A stretch of DNA of 64,000 nucleotides from Salmonirosea aquatica (GTDB taxonomy: Bacteria; Bacteroidota; Bacteroidia; Cytophagales; Spirosomataceae). Position numbers and translations under genes: made by a program. Position 1 is the stretch's first letter. The number at the start of each line of letters is the position of its first letter. Under the pieces are notes generated by a model. The model was not told the DNA's origin. It ran no database searches and saw nothing but the letters and a program-made list of their open reading frames with translations. Shown piece after piece: positions 46,784 through 54,813 of the stretch. The stretch lies in NCBI RefSeq assembly GCF_009296315.1, contig NZ_WHLY01000002.1:2418001-2482000 (forward strand), given 5' to 3'.

Positions 46784-47206
46784 ATGATTTCCAAAAAAGC
46801 GAAATACGCCCTCAAAGCTCTGAAAGTTTTGGCCGAGCACTACGGGAAAGGCCCGGTGTTAATTTCCCACATCGCAGAACGCGAAAAAATACCCCGTAAA
46901 TTCCTGGAAGCCATACTGCTGGATTTACGAAACAACGGAGTGCTCCAAAGTCAGAAAGGCAAAGGCGGCGGTTATCTGTTGCGCATTCCGCCGGATGAAG
47001 TCAAGTTCTCGAAGGTACTACGGATCATCGACGGCCCCATTGCACCTACGCTCTGTGTGTCACTCTTCTTTTATGGGAAATGTGATGACTGTGTCGATGA
47101 AGAGGCTTGTTCGCTACGCACGGTGATGGAAAAATGGCGGGATGCCAACCTGGCCGTGCTGGATGGAACCACCCTGGCCGATATGCTCAAAGCTTCTCAG
47201 AAATAG
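46784..47206 (+). CDS. Rrf2-family transcription regulator, probable Fe-S sensor
   Basis: The start is placed at the ATG at 46784 (MISKKAKYALKALKVLAEH), the usual Rrf2 N-terminus; an in-frame ATG at 46697 lies upstream of the promoter. The 140-residue product has a winged helix (HIAEREKIPRKFLEAILLDLRNNGVLQSQKGKGGGYLLRI) and a Cys cluster (CVSLFFYGKCDDCVDEEAC) whose three closely spaced Cys could hold a Fe-S cluster, as in IscR/NsrR relatives. Targets unknown. It is divergent from the metalloprotease gene. Confidence 0.92.
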   Translation: MISKKAKYALKALKVLAEHYGKGPVLISHIAEREKIPRKFLEAILLDLRNNGVLQSQKGKGGGYLLRIPPDEVKFSKVLRIIDGPIAPTLCVSLFFYGKCDDCVDEEACSLRTVMEKWRDANLAVLDGTTLADMLKASQK

Positions 47207-48844
47207 CTACCTACCCGCGGAAACCCGATCGTTGCGTACATACAGCCGGGTACCGTCCACATCGCCAATGTATTGGTAGTTCGCTGCGACATAGGTAGCT
47301 AACGCAGGAAATACTTCGTGGCCCTGCGTAGATACATTCTGCAGCCACAGGCTGTTTTTGCCGACGGCATCCAGGAATATGGCCGGCCTATTGCGCCTCA
47401 TGTCGCTCAGGTACCGCTCACGGTATTGGTCACGCATAGGGTGTTGAAAAACATCCCTTCCAGAGTGGTTTTCGGCCGTACCCTGCGCCAGTTGGGCTTC
47501 TACATAATAACGGCATTGCCAACCCCATACCACCATCTGGTCGTTCGGTCGAGTGTAAGGCGCCAGTGCTTTTACCACTGGGCTCTGAAGCAAAGTCGTA
47601 GCATCCACGGAGACTAGGGCGTTTAGCTGGCGGCTTTGGTAGAAAGAAATGGCATCGTTCAGCCCAAACCAGCCCAGCAACAACATGGGCCCCACCAGCG
47701 CCAGTAGGCGCTGTGTGCTAACCCGCTGCACACCCAGGGCTGACGCCAGCGCCAGAGGGTAAATACAGAAGTTGAGGTAATGTACAAACACATTGCCCGA
47801 TTTGGTCGCCGCATATACCGCCGCGAGGCCATACCCCAGCAGCAACAGCGAAATGAACAGATTCTGGGACGAGGAAGGCGTCTTCGTTAAAGTACGCCCA
47901 CCGGCCAGCAATCCTACGACCAGCACCACGCTTGTAATAATCAAAAGGGCTGTAAAATCAGGACTGGCCAGTACCAGCCTGCCAAATTGGGAAGGACCGG
48001 TATCCAGGCCTGCACCCGCGGCGTACACGGCGTTACCCAGGATGTAAAAATCAATGAAGTCTTGAAATACACCATTGGCCAGCATCCACAATAGCGCCAT
48101 GACCAGAAATATGATACCACCGACCAGCAATACCAGCAACGGCGTGCTGTTTCGGGTTTGGCGATACTGTTGGTAGGTAAGATAAAGTCCTCCAAGCACA
48201 AGCACCAAAGCCTGCGGAACGGCCTGTACCTTGGCAAAGGGAATCATACCTGCCACAAAACCCAGCCCGAAAGCCGGCCAGGCCGATGGACTTTTTTGGA
48301 TCGAAATCCTGGCTACTAGTGCCAGGCATAGGCTGAGGAGCAGGAGGGGCACCTGCTCGCTGGAATAATGCACAAAATCGAGTTCCTGCGTAAAAGCCAG
48401 GAAAATGAGGGGAATCAGCAGGGAAATCCGAGCCGTTGCGTTACCAAACCAGCGCCTTATGGCCACGAAGTAGAAATACAGCGCCCCCAAGCCGCATAAC
48501 AAGCCCATAACCCGTGCCGAAACGTAGTCAAGCTGAAATCCCAGTAAACGGGGAATCGCCAGTAGGTAATTATCCAGCGGCCCAATGGTGGTACCATCCA
48601 CCGAACGCCAGTAGACCGGATGCTGAAACAACGTGATGGCATGGCTGATCATCTGGCTCTCATCCGCATTGAGTTCGCGGTTTAGCACCAGAGCCGGAAG
48701 CCGCATTAACACCAGAATTAGTGCCGCAGCAGGCAGATACAGCGCCAAGGAGACTCGTTTCCTCAGATTCAGCCCGATCACCAGCACCACAAATGCGTAG
48801 ACTAGAGCCCAGTATACGGTTGGTGACGCATCAAAGGTAATCAT
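47207..48844 (-). CDS. GT-C glycosyltransferase (PMT/ArnT-like membrane protein)
   Basis: The 545-residue product has about 11-13 membrane segments. The first periplasmic loop carries NADESQM, the acidic motif of GT-C enzymes. The C-terminal soluble part (about 430-545) contains DQMVVWGWQCRYYVEAQ and ends in a small domain. The family transfers a sugar from a polyprenyl-phosphate donor to an acceptor on the outer face of the inner membrane. It is the last gene of a three-gene cluster with a GT2 that could make the lipid-linked donor and an NDP-sugar epimerase. Its gap to the GT2 is three bp. Confidence 0.8.
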   Translation of the reverse strand: MITFDASPTVYWALVYAFVVLVIGLNLRKRVSLALYLPAAALILVLMRLPALVLNRELNADESQMISHAITLFQHPVYWRSVDGTTIGPLDNYLLAIPRLLGFQLDYVSARVMGLLCGLGALYFYFVAIRRWFGNATARISLLIPLIFLAFTQELDFVHYSSEQVPLLLLSLCLALVARISIQKSPSAWPAFGLGFVAGMIPFAKVQAVPQALVLVLGGLYLTYQQYRQTRNSTPLLVLLVGGIIFLVMALLWMLANGVFQDFIDFYILGNAVYAAGAGLDTGPSQFGRLVLASPDFTALLIITSVVLVVGLLAGGRTLTKTPSSSQNLFISLLLLGYGLAAVYAATKSGNVFVHYLNFCIYPLALASALGVQRVSTQRLLALVGPMLLLGWFGLNDAISFYQSRQLNALVSVDATTLLQSPVVKALAPYTRPNDQMVVWGWQCRYYVEAQLAQGTAENHSGRDVFQHPMRDQYRERYLSDMRRNRPAIFLDAVGKNSLWLQNVSTQGHEVFPALATYVAANYQYIGDVDGTRLYVRNDRVSAGR

Positions 48845-48847
48845 AGG

Positions 48848-49795
48848 CTACGCGACGGTTTCTACGCTTTCTACAAAATCACGGTAATGAATGGCAGGTA
48901 TGAAGTGCTGCTGGGTACGATATTGCAGCACCATGAACACCAGAAAAAGCGAGATCAGAAACGACTGCATCATCACGATCAGCAGCGTGGTACTGAGGGT
49001 GGATGCCCAGCCGGGGGTAGTATTGCCAATCAGTTTCAGAAACAAAATGACCACAATGACCGCAATCACGAAACCTGACATCAGAATGGAAAAGATCAGA
49101 ATCCGTACGGCCGTAGTATCGATCAGCACCGAAATGGCGCTCAGACCATGCAGAATCAATGACACAAAGTTCATCTGGCTATTGCCGGCCAGCCGTTTGG
49201 CGCGTTCGATGGGTACTCCGTCATAGGGAATCCGCGAGCGAATCACCCCGCCGGGAAAGTTGTTCCAGATTTCCGACACCCGCACCAGGTTTTGCAAACG
49301 ACGCTGCGGAATGACGCTGAAATTCCCAAAAGTGATGACCTTCCCCGTCAGAAGCTTAAAAATTGATTTATAGATCTGATAGAAAAACTGGAACACAAAA
49401 CCCTCCTGCCGCTTACTGCGCTGAGCAAAAATAATGGTACCGGGCATCTGTACCGACTTGGCAAATAAGGTATTGATGTCGCTCGGGGCGTCTTCCCCGT
49501 CGGCATCCATGACGATCACCTTTTCACAGGGTAGCTCCGTGGCAATGTAGGAAAGCCCAATGGCAATGGCGCGCTGGTGGCCCAAATTGCGGTACAGCCG
49601 CAGTACCCTTATTCCTGTTCCGCCAAATGGAGTGAAGGCCTCCGTCCGGTCACGTGAGGAGCAGTCATCTACCACCAACACCGACGTATGGGCCAGGATG
49701 TCGCCCGCTACGTCGGTGTTGATTTTGGCAATCAGAAGATTAAGCGCCTCCCAGTCATTAAATTGAGGGATCAGGATAATGTACTTTTCGGGCAT
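48848..49795 (-). CDS. GT2 glycosyltransferase, polyprenyl-phosphate sugar synthase type
   Basis: The 315-residue product has an N-terminal GT-A fold (YIILIPQFNDWEALNLLIAKI, VLVVDDCSSRD, VIVMDADGEDAPSD as the DxD metal site) and a C-terminal part with two membrane segments (about 240-265 and 275-300). This layout is typical of DPM1/GtrB-like enzymes that load a sugar onto undecaprenyl phosphate. The GT-C gene just downstream could use that product. Confidence 0.88.
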   Translation of the reverse strand: MPEKYIILIPQFNDWEALNLLIAKINTDVAGDILAHTSVLVVDDCSSRDRTEAFTPFGGTGIRVLRLYRNLGHQRAIAIGLSYIATELPCEKVIVMDADGEDAPSDINTLFAKSVQMPGTIIFAQRSKRQEGFVFQFFYQIYKSIFKLLTGKVITFGNFSVIPQRRLQNLVRVSEIWNNFPGGVIRSRIPYDGVPIERAKRLAGNSQMNFVSLILHGLSAISVLIDTTAVRILIFSILMSGFVIAVIVVILFLKLIGNTTPGWASTLSTTLLIVMMQSFLISLFLVFMVLQYRTQQHFIPAIHYRDFVESVETVA

Positions 49796-49805
49796 GGCGT
49801 TCGAT

Positions 49806-50882
49806 TCAGGCCGGATTAGTAGCTAAGCGGGCCGCAATACCGTCGTGAATCTGGGTGAGCGTCTCCTCCAGGCCGAACTCCCAGTTCCAGCCCGGGTAGT
49901 GCGCTTTGAACTTTGACAGATCACTGATGTACCAGATGTGGTCGCCCGAGCGGTTGGTCTCCGAATACGAATGCGAGAGCTTCTTGCCCGATATCTGCTC
50001 GCAGAGCGCGATGGCCTCGATCATCGAGCAGTTGGCAAAGCGACCGCCACCCGCGTTGTACACTTCGCCGGGCCGGGGATTCTGGTAAAAATGCCAGAAC
50101 ATGTTCACCAGATCGTGACTGTGGATGTTGTCGCGCACCTGCTTGCCCTTGTAGCCGAAGATCGTGTAGTGATTTCCCGTGATGGCGCACTTCATCAGGT
50201 AGGCCAGGAACCCGTGCAGCTGCGCGCCCGAGTGGTTGGGGCCCGTCAGGCAGCCCCCGCGGAACACGCCGGTCTTCATGCCGAAGTACCGGCCGTACTC
50301 CTGCACCATGATGTCGGCCGCCACCTTGGATGCCCCGAAAATCGAGTGCTTGGTGTGGTCGATGCTATGCTGCTCGTCGATGCCGTGCTCGAAGTAGGGA
50401 TGGCTCTCGTCGATCTCCCAGCGGGTTTCCAACTCCACCAAGGGCAGGTAGTTGGGGTTGTCGCCGTAGACCTTGTTGGTGGAGGTAAAGATGAATACGG
50501 CTTCGGGGCAGTTCAGGCGTGTCATCTCCAGCATGTTGAGGGTACCGACCGCATTGACGCCAAAGTCCGTGAAGGGCTCGCGGGCGGCCCAGTCGTGGCT
50601 GGGTTGTGCGGCGGTGTGCACGATCATTTTTATATCGTCACCATACTCCTTAAAGATCGGCTCCAGCTGGCTGACCTCACGAATGTCGGCGCTATAATGC
50701 TTGTAGTTGGCATGGGCCTCCTCGAGGCGGTTGCGGTTCCAGGCGGTGTTGCCGTCCTCCCCGAAAAAGTACTGTCGCAGGTTATTGTCGATTCCAATGA
50801 CCAGATCAAACTTATCGGCCAGGAAAGCGACGGATTCGCTGCCAATCAGGCCGGCCGATCCAGTTACTAAGGCAATATTCAT
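49806..50882 (-). CDS. NAD-dependent sugar epimerase/dehydratase (CDP-paratose 2-epimerase-like)
   Basis: The start is placed at the ATG at 50882 ([17 protein letters not shown]); a TTG two codons earlier is in frame. The 358-residue extended SDR has the NAD site TGSAGLIG, the [10 protein letters not shown] segment and a conserved [12 protein letters not shown] active-site segment. In standard SDRs the last motif is YxxxK; here Phe stands in the Tyr place. It resembles CDP-tyvelose/paratose epimerases ([31 protein letters not shown]). It should supply an NDP-sugar for the linked transferases. The precise reaction is not certain. Confidence 0.85.
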   Translation of the reverse strand: MNIALVTGSAGLIGSESVAFLADKFDLVIGIDNNLRQYFFGEDGNTAWNRNRLEEAHANYKHYSADIREVSQLEPIFKEYGDDIKMIVHTAAQPSHDWAAREPFTDFGVNAVGTLNMLEMTRLNCPEAVFIFTSTNKVYGDNPNYLPLVELETRWEIDESHPYFEHGIDEQHSIDHTKHSIFGASKVAADIMVQEYGRYFGMKTGVFRGGCLTGPNHSGAQLHGFLAYLMKCAITGNHYTIFGYKGKQVRDNIHSHDLVNMFWHFYQNPRPGEVYNAGGGRFANCSMIEAIALCEQISGKKLSHSYSETNRSGDHIWYISDLSKFKAHYPGWNWEFGLEETLTQIHDGIAARLATNPA

Positions 50883-51099
50883 CGTCAACGGTATTTTTAA
50901 TGTGATGGCTGTGTAGGAAAAATACTATTCTTCTTCCCCAAAAGGGAGTGTAAAGTAAATTAAAAAAGTTCAATTGTCCCAAAACGGAAAGACGGCCGGG
51001 GAGTCAAACAATAAATGACCGCAGGGAACCAGGAAATAAAATGAAAAAAGCAGCGCCCCGGTTGAAGGCACTGCTTTCCATGTTCTGTATAAATAAGCC

Positions 51100-51348
51100 C
51101 TAGTTACCTTGGGCAATGCTACCACTCCCAAACAACTTCTCCCGAATCGCATTCACCCGCTTTTCTACTTCGGGCTGCTCGGCGTACTTATTGGCCAGCT
51201 GACGGGCTGCCGAATCAGGGCTTACACCGTACACCCATTCGCTACCTGCCCGCACGTCCTTTTGCTCAGCGTGGTTGAATTTCTGATACTCGCACGATGA
51301 CAACAACGCCACACCGGCTATCAAGGCTGCTATCTTTCTAAATTTCAT
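51100..51348 (-). CDS. Small lipoprotein of unknown function
   Basis: The start at 51348 gives MKFRKIAALIAGVALLSSC, a clear lipoprotein signal (Cys19); the upstream ATG adds 10 residues and overlaps the promoter region. The 82-residue product has a short charged mature part (WVYGVSPDSAARQLANKYAEQ, VEKRVNAIREKLFG), probably helical. A perfect consensus promoter lies just upstream. Similar small lipoproteins are common in Cytophagales; no function is known to me. Confidence 0.75.
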   Translation of the reverse strand: MKFRKIAALIAGVALLSSCEYQKFNHAEQKDVRAGSEWVYGVSPDSAARQLANKYAEQPEVEKRVNAIREKLFGSGSIAQGN

Positions 51349-51375
51349 CAGAGTCTTCGATAAAAAGGTTTTGCG

Positions 51376-51407
51376 CAAAAGTAAAGGCCATTTGTATAAA
51401 CACCAAA
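51376..51407 (-). promoter_or_regulatory. Consensus promoter of the small lipoprotein
   Basis: On the minus strand: TTTG, 20-bp spacer, TACTTTTG. Both boxes are perfect matches. It ends 28 bp before the ATG at 51348. Confidence 0.8.
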
Positions 51408-51490
51408 CAGATGATCGAGGATTTGGATATTATTGACCCAATTTTGCCTGAACCGCACGTAACTCGCTGGACGGAAACGTGAGAATAAAA

Positions 51491-51504
51491 GTATGCTTGC
51501 ATAC
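51491..51504. promoter_or_regulatory. Palindromic operator candidate GTATGCTTGCATAC
   Basis: Perfect 6-bp arms around TT. It overlaps the TTG of the -33 box of the MarR gene, so a bound dimer would block the promoter. MarR proteins commonly repress their own gene through such sites. Confidence 0.6.
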
Positions 51505-51528
51505 TAATTACGGATTTTAGTACATTTG
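51497..51528 (+). promoter_or_regulatory. Promoter of the MarR gene
   Basis: TTG at 51497, 21-bp spacer, TACATTTG (full match) at 51521-51528, 46 bp before the ATG at 51574. This supports the downstream start. Confidence 0.7.
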
Positions 51529-51573
51529 TGGAAAGGCCGTGGCAATTGCGGCCCACTCACAGAGGCAACAGTG

Positions 51574-52020
51574 ATGCGGAAAGAAAAGACGATCGATTTT
51601 CATATAAAATGGGCGTGGCACTCGATTTCCCGCCTTTATAACACTTACGCTGCCCAGTACGATATGACTATGGCGGTAGGCTACGTACTGTTGAACATAG
51701 ATCTTGAGAAAGGTACCCCAGCCACCAAAATCGCCCCATTACTGGGTATGGAGCCCCGCAGTCTGGTGCGCATGCTAAAAACCCTGGAAGAGAAGGGACT
51801 GATCCGTCGGGAAGTCGATGGGAGCGATAAACGATTTGTGCGCATCACCCTTACGGAAGAGGGTAAAGCCAAGCGCGAGCAGGCTCGCGAAGGAGTCATT
51901 ACCTTCAACCAGATCATCCGTGAGAAAATCGCACCGGAAAAATTAGCGGTCTTCCTGGATGTGATCAAGGAGATCAATTTTTTAGTGGATAGCGAAAATC
52001 AGAAAGCGAAAGAGGCGTGA
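51574..52020 (+). CDS. MarR-family transcription regulator
   Basis: The start at 51574 (MRKEKTIDFHIKWAWH) gives 148 residues; the longer frame starts at the promoter. The winged helix is LEKGTPATKIAPLLGMEPRSLVRMLKTLEEKGLIRREVDGSDKRFVRITLTEEG. The N- and C-terminal helices form the dimer part. The gene lies 137 bp before a fused beta-oxidation gene on the same strand. In many Bacteroidota a MarR gene heads the fad genes, so fatty acid or acyl-CoA sensing is a fair guess. Confidence 0.9.
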   Translation: MRKEKTIDFHIKWAWHSISRLYNTYAAQYDMTMAVGYVLLNIDLEKGTPATKIAPLLGMEPRSLVRMLKTLEEKGLIRREVDGSDKRFVRITLTEEGKAKREQAREGVITFNQIIREKIAPEKLAVFLDVIKEINFLVDSENQKAKEA

Positions 52021-52157
52021 AGGTGTTTTCTGTGGAATTGTTTCTTTGTTTGGGGTACACGTAGATAAAGTAGGTGCTTGCGCGTGTGATTCTCAAAACC
52101 AGTCCCACAAAAAACAAAAAATAACCAGATCCATACATAACCAAATCAACAACCCTA

Positions 52158-54563
52158 ATGAACCGTACCATCCGCAAAGTAGCCGTACTGGGCTCAGGCA
52201 TCATGGGCTCCCGTATAGCCTGCCACTTCGCCAACATCGGCGTTCAGGTACTGCTGCTCGATATCATTCCCCGTGAACTTACTCCCGCCGAACAAGCCAA
52301 GGGGCTGACATTGGAAAAAACCGCCGTGCGCAACCGCATCGTGACCGAATCTTTTCAAAACACCCTGAAAAGCTCTCCCGCGCCGCTGTATAGTCCCGAA
52401 TTTTCCAGCCGAATTAAGCTGGGCAATTTTGACGACAACCTGGCCGAAATCAAAGAGTACGACTGGATCATCGAAGTGATCGTGGAGCGGCTCGATATCA
52501 AGCAAAGTCTGTTCGGGAAAGTGGACAAGCTCCGCAAGCCGGGTACCCTGGTGAGTTCCAACACCTCGGGGATTCCCATCCATCTAATGTCGGAAGGCCG
52601 CAGTGATGATTTCCAGAAGCATTTCAGTGGTACTCACTTCTTCAACCCACCCAGGTACCTGCGCCTGCTTGAAATCATCCCCGGCCCCAAAACCGACCCG
52701 AAAGTCATTGACTTTCTGATGAATTACGGCGATTTATTTCTAGGAAAAACAACGGTACTCTGCAAGGATACGCCCGGCTTCATCGCTAACCGCCTGGGTA
52801 TTCACGCCATGGTTCAGACCGTCCGCGTGGCCGAAAAAATGGGCCTGACCGTAGAGCAGGTGGACAAACTGACTGGGCCGGTGGTGGGTCGCCCCAAGTC
52901 GGGTACATTCCGGCTTTCGGACGTAGTGGGTCTGGACACGACTGTCCACGTAGCCAACAACCTCTACGAATCGGGTGCCGAAACCGACGAGTCGCGGGAG
53001 GCATTCGTGGTACCGGGGGTAATGCAGGAGCTTTTCAATAAAAAATGGCTGGGCGATAAATCCGGTCAGGGTTTTTATAAAAAAATAAAGGACGAAAGCG
53101 GCAAATCCGTGATTCTGGCGCTGGATTTCAAAACGCTGGAATACCGCCCTTCTGGGAAAGTTAAATTCGCCACGCTGGAAGGTACCAAGGCCATCGACAA
53201 TCTGGCAAAGCGCTTTGGGGTGTTGCTGGAAGGGAAAGACGAGGCCGGAGAATTTTACCGACAAACTTTTGCGGATAGTTTTCGCTACGCTACGTATCGC
53301 ATCCCCGAAATTTCGGATGAACTCTACCGCATCGACCAGGCCATCACGGCGGGCTTCGGCTGGCAGATGGGTCTGTTTGAAACCTGGGATGCCATCGGCG
53401 TGCGCACGATGCTGGACATCATGGAGAAACTTGACAAAAAACCGGCCGCCTGGGTGTATGAAATGCTGGAAGTCGGAAATGAGTCCTTCTATAAAGTCGA
53501 AAACGGCCGCAAGCAGTACTACGATATTCCGACCAAATCGTATAAAGAAATACCAGGACAGGATAACTTCATCATCCTGAGTAATGTGACGAACAATATT
53601 GTCTGGAAAAACGCCGGAGCGGCGCTTTACGACCTGGGTGACGGGATTCTGAACCTCGAATTCCGCTCCAAAATGAACACTTTCGGGGTAGAAGTCATCG
53701 AAGGGATGCATAAGGGCATCGCGCTGGCCGAGAAAGATTTTCGGGGACTGGTAATCGCCAATGAATCGACCGAGGCATTCTCCGCGGGCGCTAACCTGGC
53801 CATGCTGTTTATGTACGCCATCGAGCAGGAATTTGACGAAATTAACCTGATGATCGCGCAGTTCCAGCAGACGATCCTGCGGGCAAGGTACTCCTCCATT
53901 CCGGTGGTGGTAGCCCCGCACACCCTCGCGCTGGGCGGCGGTTGCGAGCTGAGTCTTCATGCTGATAAAGTCGTTGCCCACGCCGAAACCTACATAGGTT
54001 TGGTGGAACTAGGCGTAGGCCTGATTCCGGCCGGCGGAGGTACCAAAGAAATGGCCGCGCGCTGCTCGGACCTGTACCAGCCCGGTGATCCCGAATTGAA
54101 TATCTTGCAAAATGCGTTCATGAACATCGCCCAGGCCAAGGTATCTACCTCAGCACAAGAGGCATTCGGCATGCACTATTTACAAGAAAAAGATCAGATC
54201 GTATTGAACCGTAGCCGCCTGATTGCCGAAGCCAAGCAGGCGGCCATGGAATTGGCCGACAATGGCTACACCCAACCCAAACCCCGCGCCGACATCAAGG
54301 TACAGGGCAAAACCGGTATCGCACTGTTTATGGCGGGCGTGGCGCAAATGCGCCTGGCCAACTACATCAGTGATCACGATGCCAAGCTGGCCAATAAACT
54401 GGCCTATGTGATCTGCGGCGGCGACCTCAGCCAACCCCAAACCGTCACGGAGCAGTACCTTCTCGATCTGGAACGCGAGGCTTTCCTTTCCCTTTGCGGC
54501 GAAAAGAAAACGCTCGAACGGATGCAGGGACTGCTGACGGGTGGAAAGCCGCCGAGGAATTAA
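52158..54563 (+). CDS. 3-hydroxyacyl-CoA dehydrogenase / enoyl-CoA hydratase fusion (FadN-like)
   Basis: The 801-residue product has the NAD-binding domain first (VAVLGSGIMGSRIACHFANIG), then the dehydrogenase C-terminal domain (ITAGFGWQMGLFETWDAIG), then a crotonase domain (STEAFSAGANLAMLF, and GGGCELSLHADKVVAHAETYIGLVELGVGLIPAGGG with the oxyanion and catalytic Glu area). This order is that of FadN rather than FadB. It performs two steps of fatty acid beta-oxidation. The usual partners (thiolase, acyl-CoA dehydrogenase) are not next to it: a strong terminator and an unrelated low-GC gene follow. Confidence 0.95.
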   Translation: MNRTIRKVAVLGSGIMGSRIACHFANIGVQVLLLDIIPRELTPAEQAKGLTLEKTAVRNRIVTESFQNTLKSSPAPLYSPEFSSRIKLGNFDDNLAEIKEYDWIIEVIVERLDIKQSLFGKVDKLRKPGTLVSSNTSGIPIHLMSEGRSDDFQKHFSGTHFFNPPRYLRLLEIIPGPKTDPKVIDFLMNYGDLFLGKTTVLCKDTPGFIANRLGIHAMVQTVRVAEKMGLTVEQVDKLTGPVVGRPKSGTFRLSDVVGLDTTVHVANNLYESGAETDESREAFVVPGVMQELFNKKWLGDKSGQGFYKKIKDESGKSVILALDFKTLEYRPSGKVKFATLEGTKAIDNLAKRFGVLLEGKDEAGEFYRQTFADSFRYATYRIPEISDELYRIDQAITAGFGWQMGLFETWDAIGVRTMLDIMEKLDKKPAAWVYEMLEVGNESFYKVENGRKQYYDIPTKSYKEIPGQDNFIILSNVTNNIVWKNAGAALYDLGDGILNLEFRSKMNTFGVEVIEGMHKGIALAEKDFRGLVIANESTEAFSAGANLAMLFMYAIEQEFDEINLMIAQFQQTILRARYSSIPVVVAPHTLALGGGCELSLHADKVVAHAETYIGLVELGVGLIPAGGGTKEMAARCSDLYQPGDPELNILQNAFMNIAQAKVSTSAQEAFGMHYLQEKDQIVLNRSRLIAEAKQAAMELADNGYTQPKPRADIKVQGKTGIALFMAGVAQMRLANYISDHDAKLANKLAYVICGGDLSQPQTVTEQYLLDLEREAFLSLCGEKKTLERMQGLLTGGKPPRN

Positions 54564-54600
54564 TGTGAACGGGATATGGGCATCTTGTTTGCCCGTTTTT

Positions 54601-54656
54601 CTGGAAAAATAGCGACGCCTTCCCTGAAATCAGGGAAGGCGTCGCTATTTTTCCAG
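54601..54656. terminator. Near-perfect long palindrome, bidirectional terminator
   Basis: Two exact 27-bp arms with a two-base centre (AA). The core is AGCGACGCCTTCCCTGA and its complement, with A and T tracts built into the ends of the stem. It lies 38 bp after the fadN-like stop and would stop transcription from either side. Confidence 0.88.
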
Positions 54657-54772
54657 ATTCCCCTTACTCAGTTTGCAAATACATCTAGGGGCAAACCAGC
54701 ACAAAAAAGCTACCGAAGTACCGCTTGATAATCTTTTTTGGATATTCGAAAAGTTCTTTCTAATCTGCCAAA

Positions 54773-54780
54773 TATCTTTG
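54773..54780 (+). promoter_or_regulatory. -7 element for the propeller/lipase gene
   Basis: TATCTTTG matches TAnnTTTG, ending 33 bp before the ATG at 54814. The -33 box is not clear. It supports the start at 54814 over an ATG at 54673. Confidence 0.45.
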
Positions 54781-54813
54781 TTTGCCCTCCTGCTCACCAA
54801 CTCCTCAGCCCAC

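Noticed and set aside
49938-50870. 310-codon open frame opposite the epimerase gene
   Set aside because: Antisense shadow in GC-biased DNA; low-complexity Val/Gly-rich product.
52740-53981. 413-codon open frame opposite the fadN-like gene
   Set aside because: Antisense shadow of a conserved enzyme; the translated product looks like no protein family.
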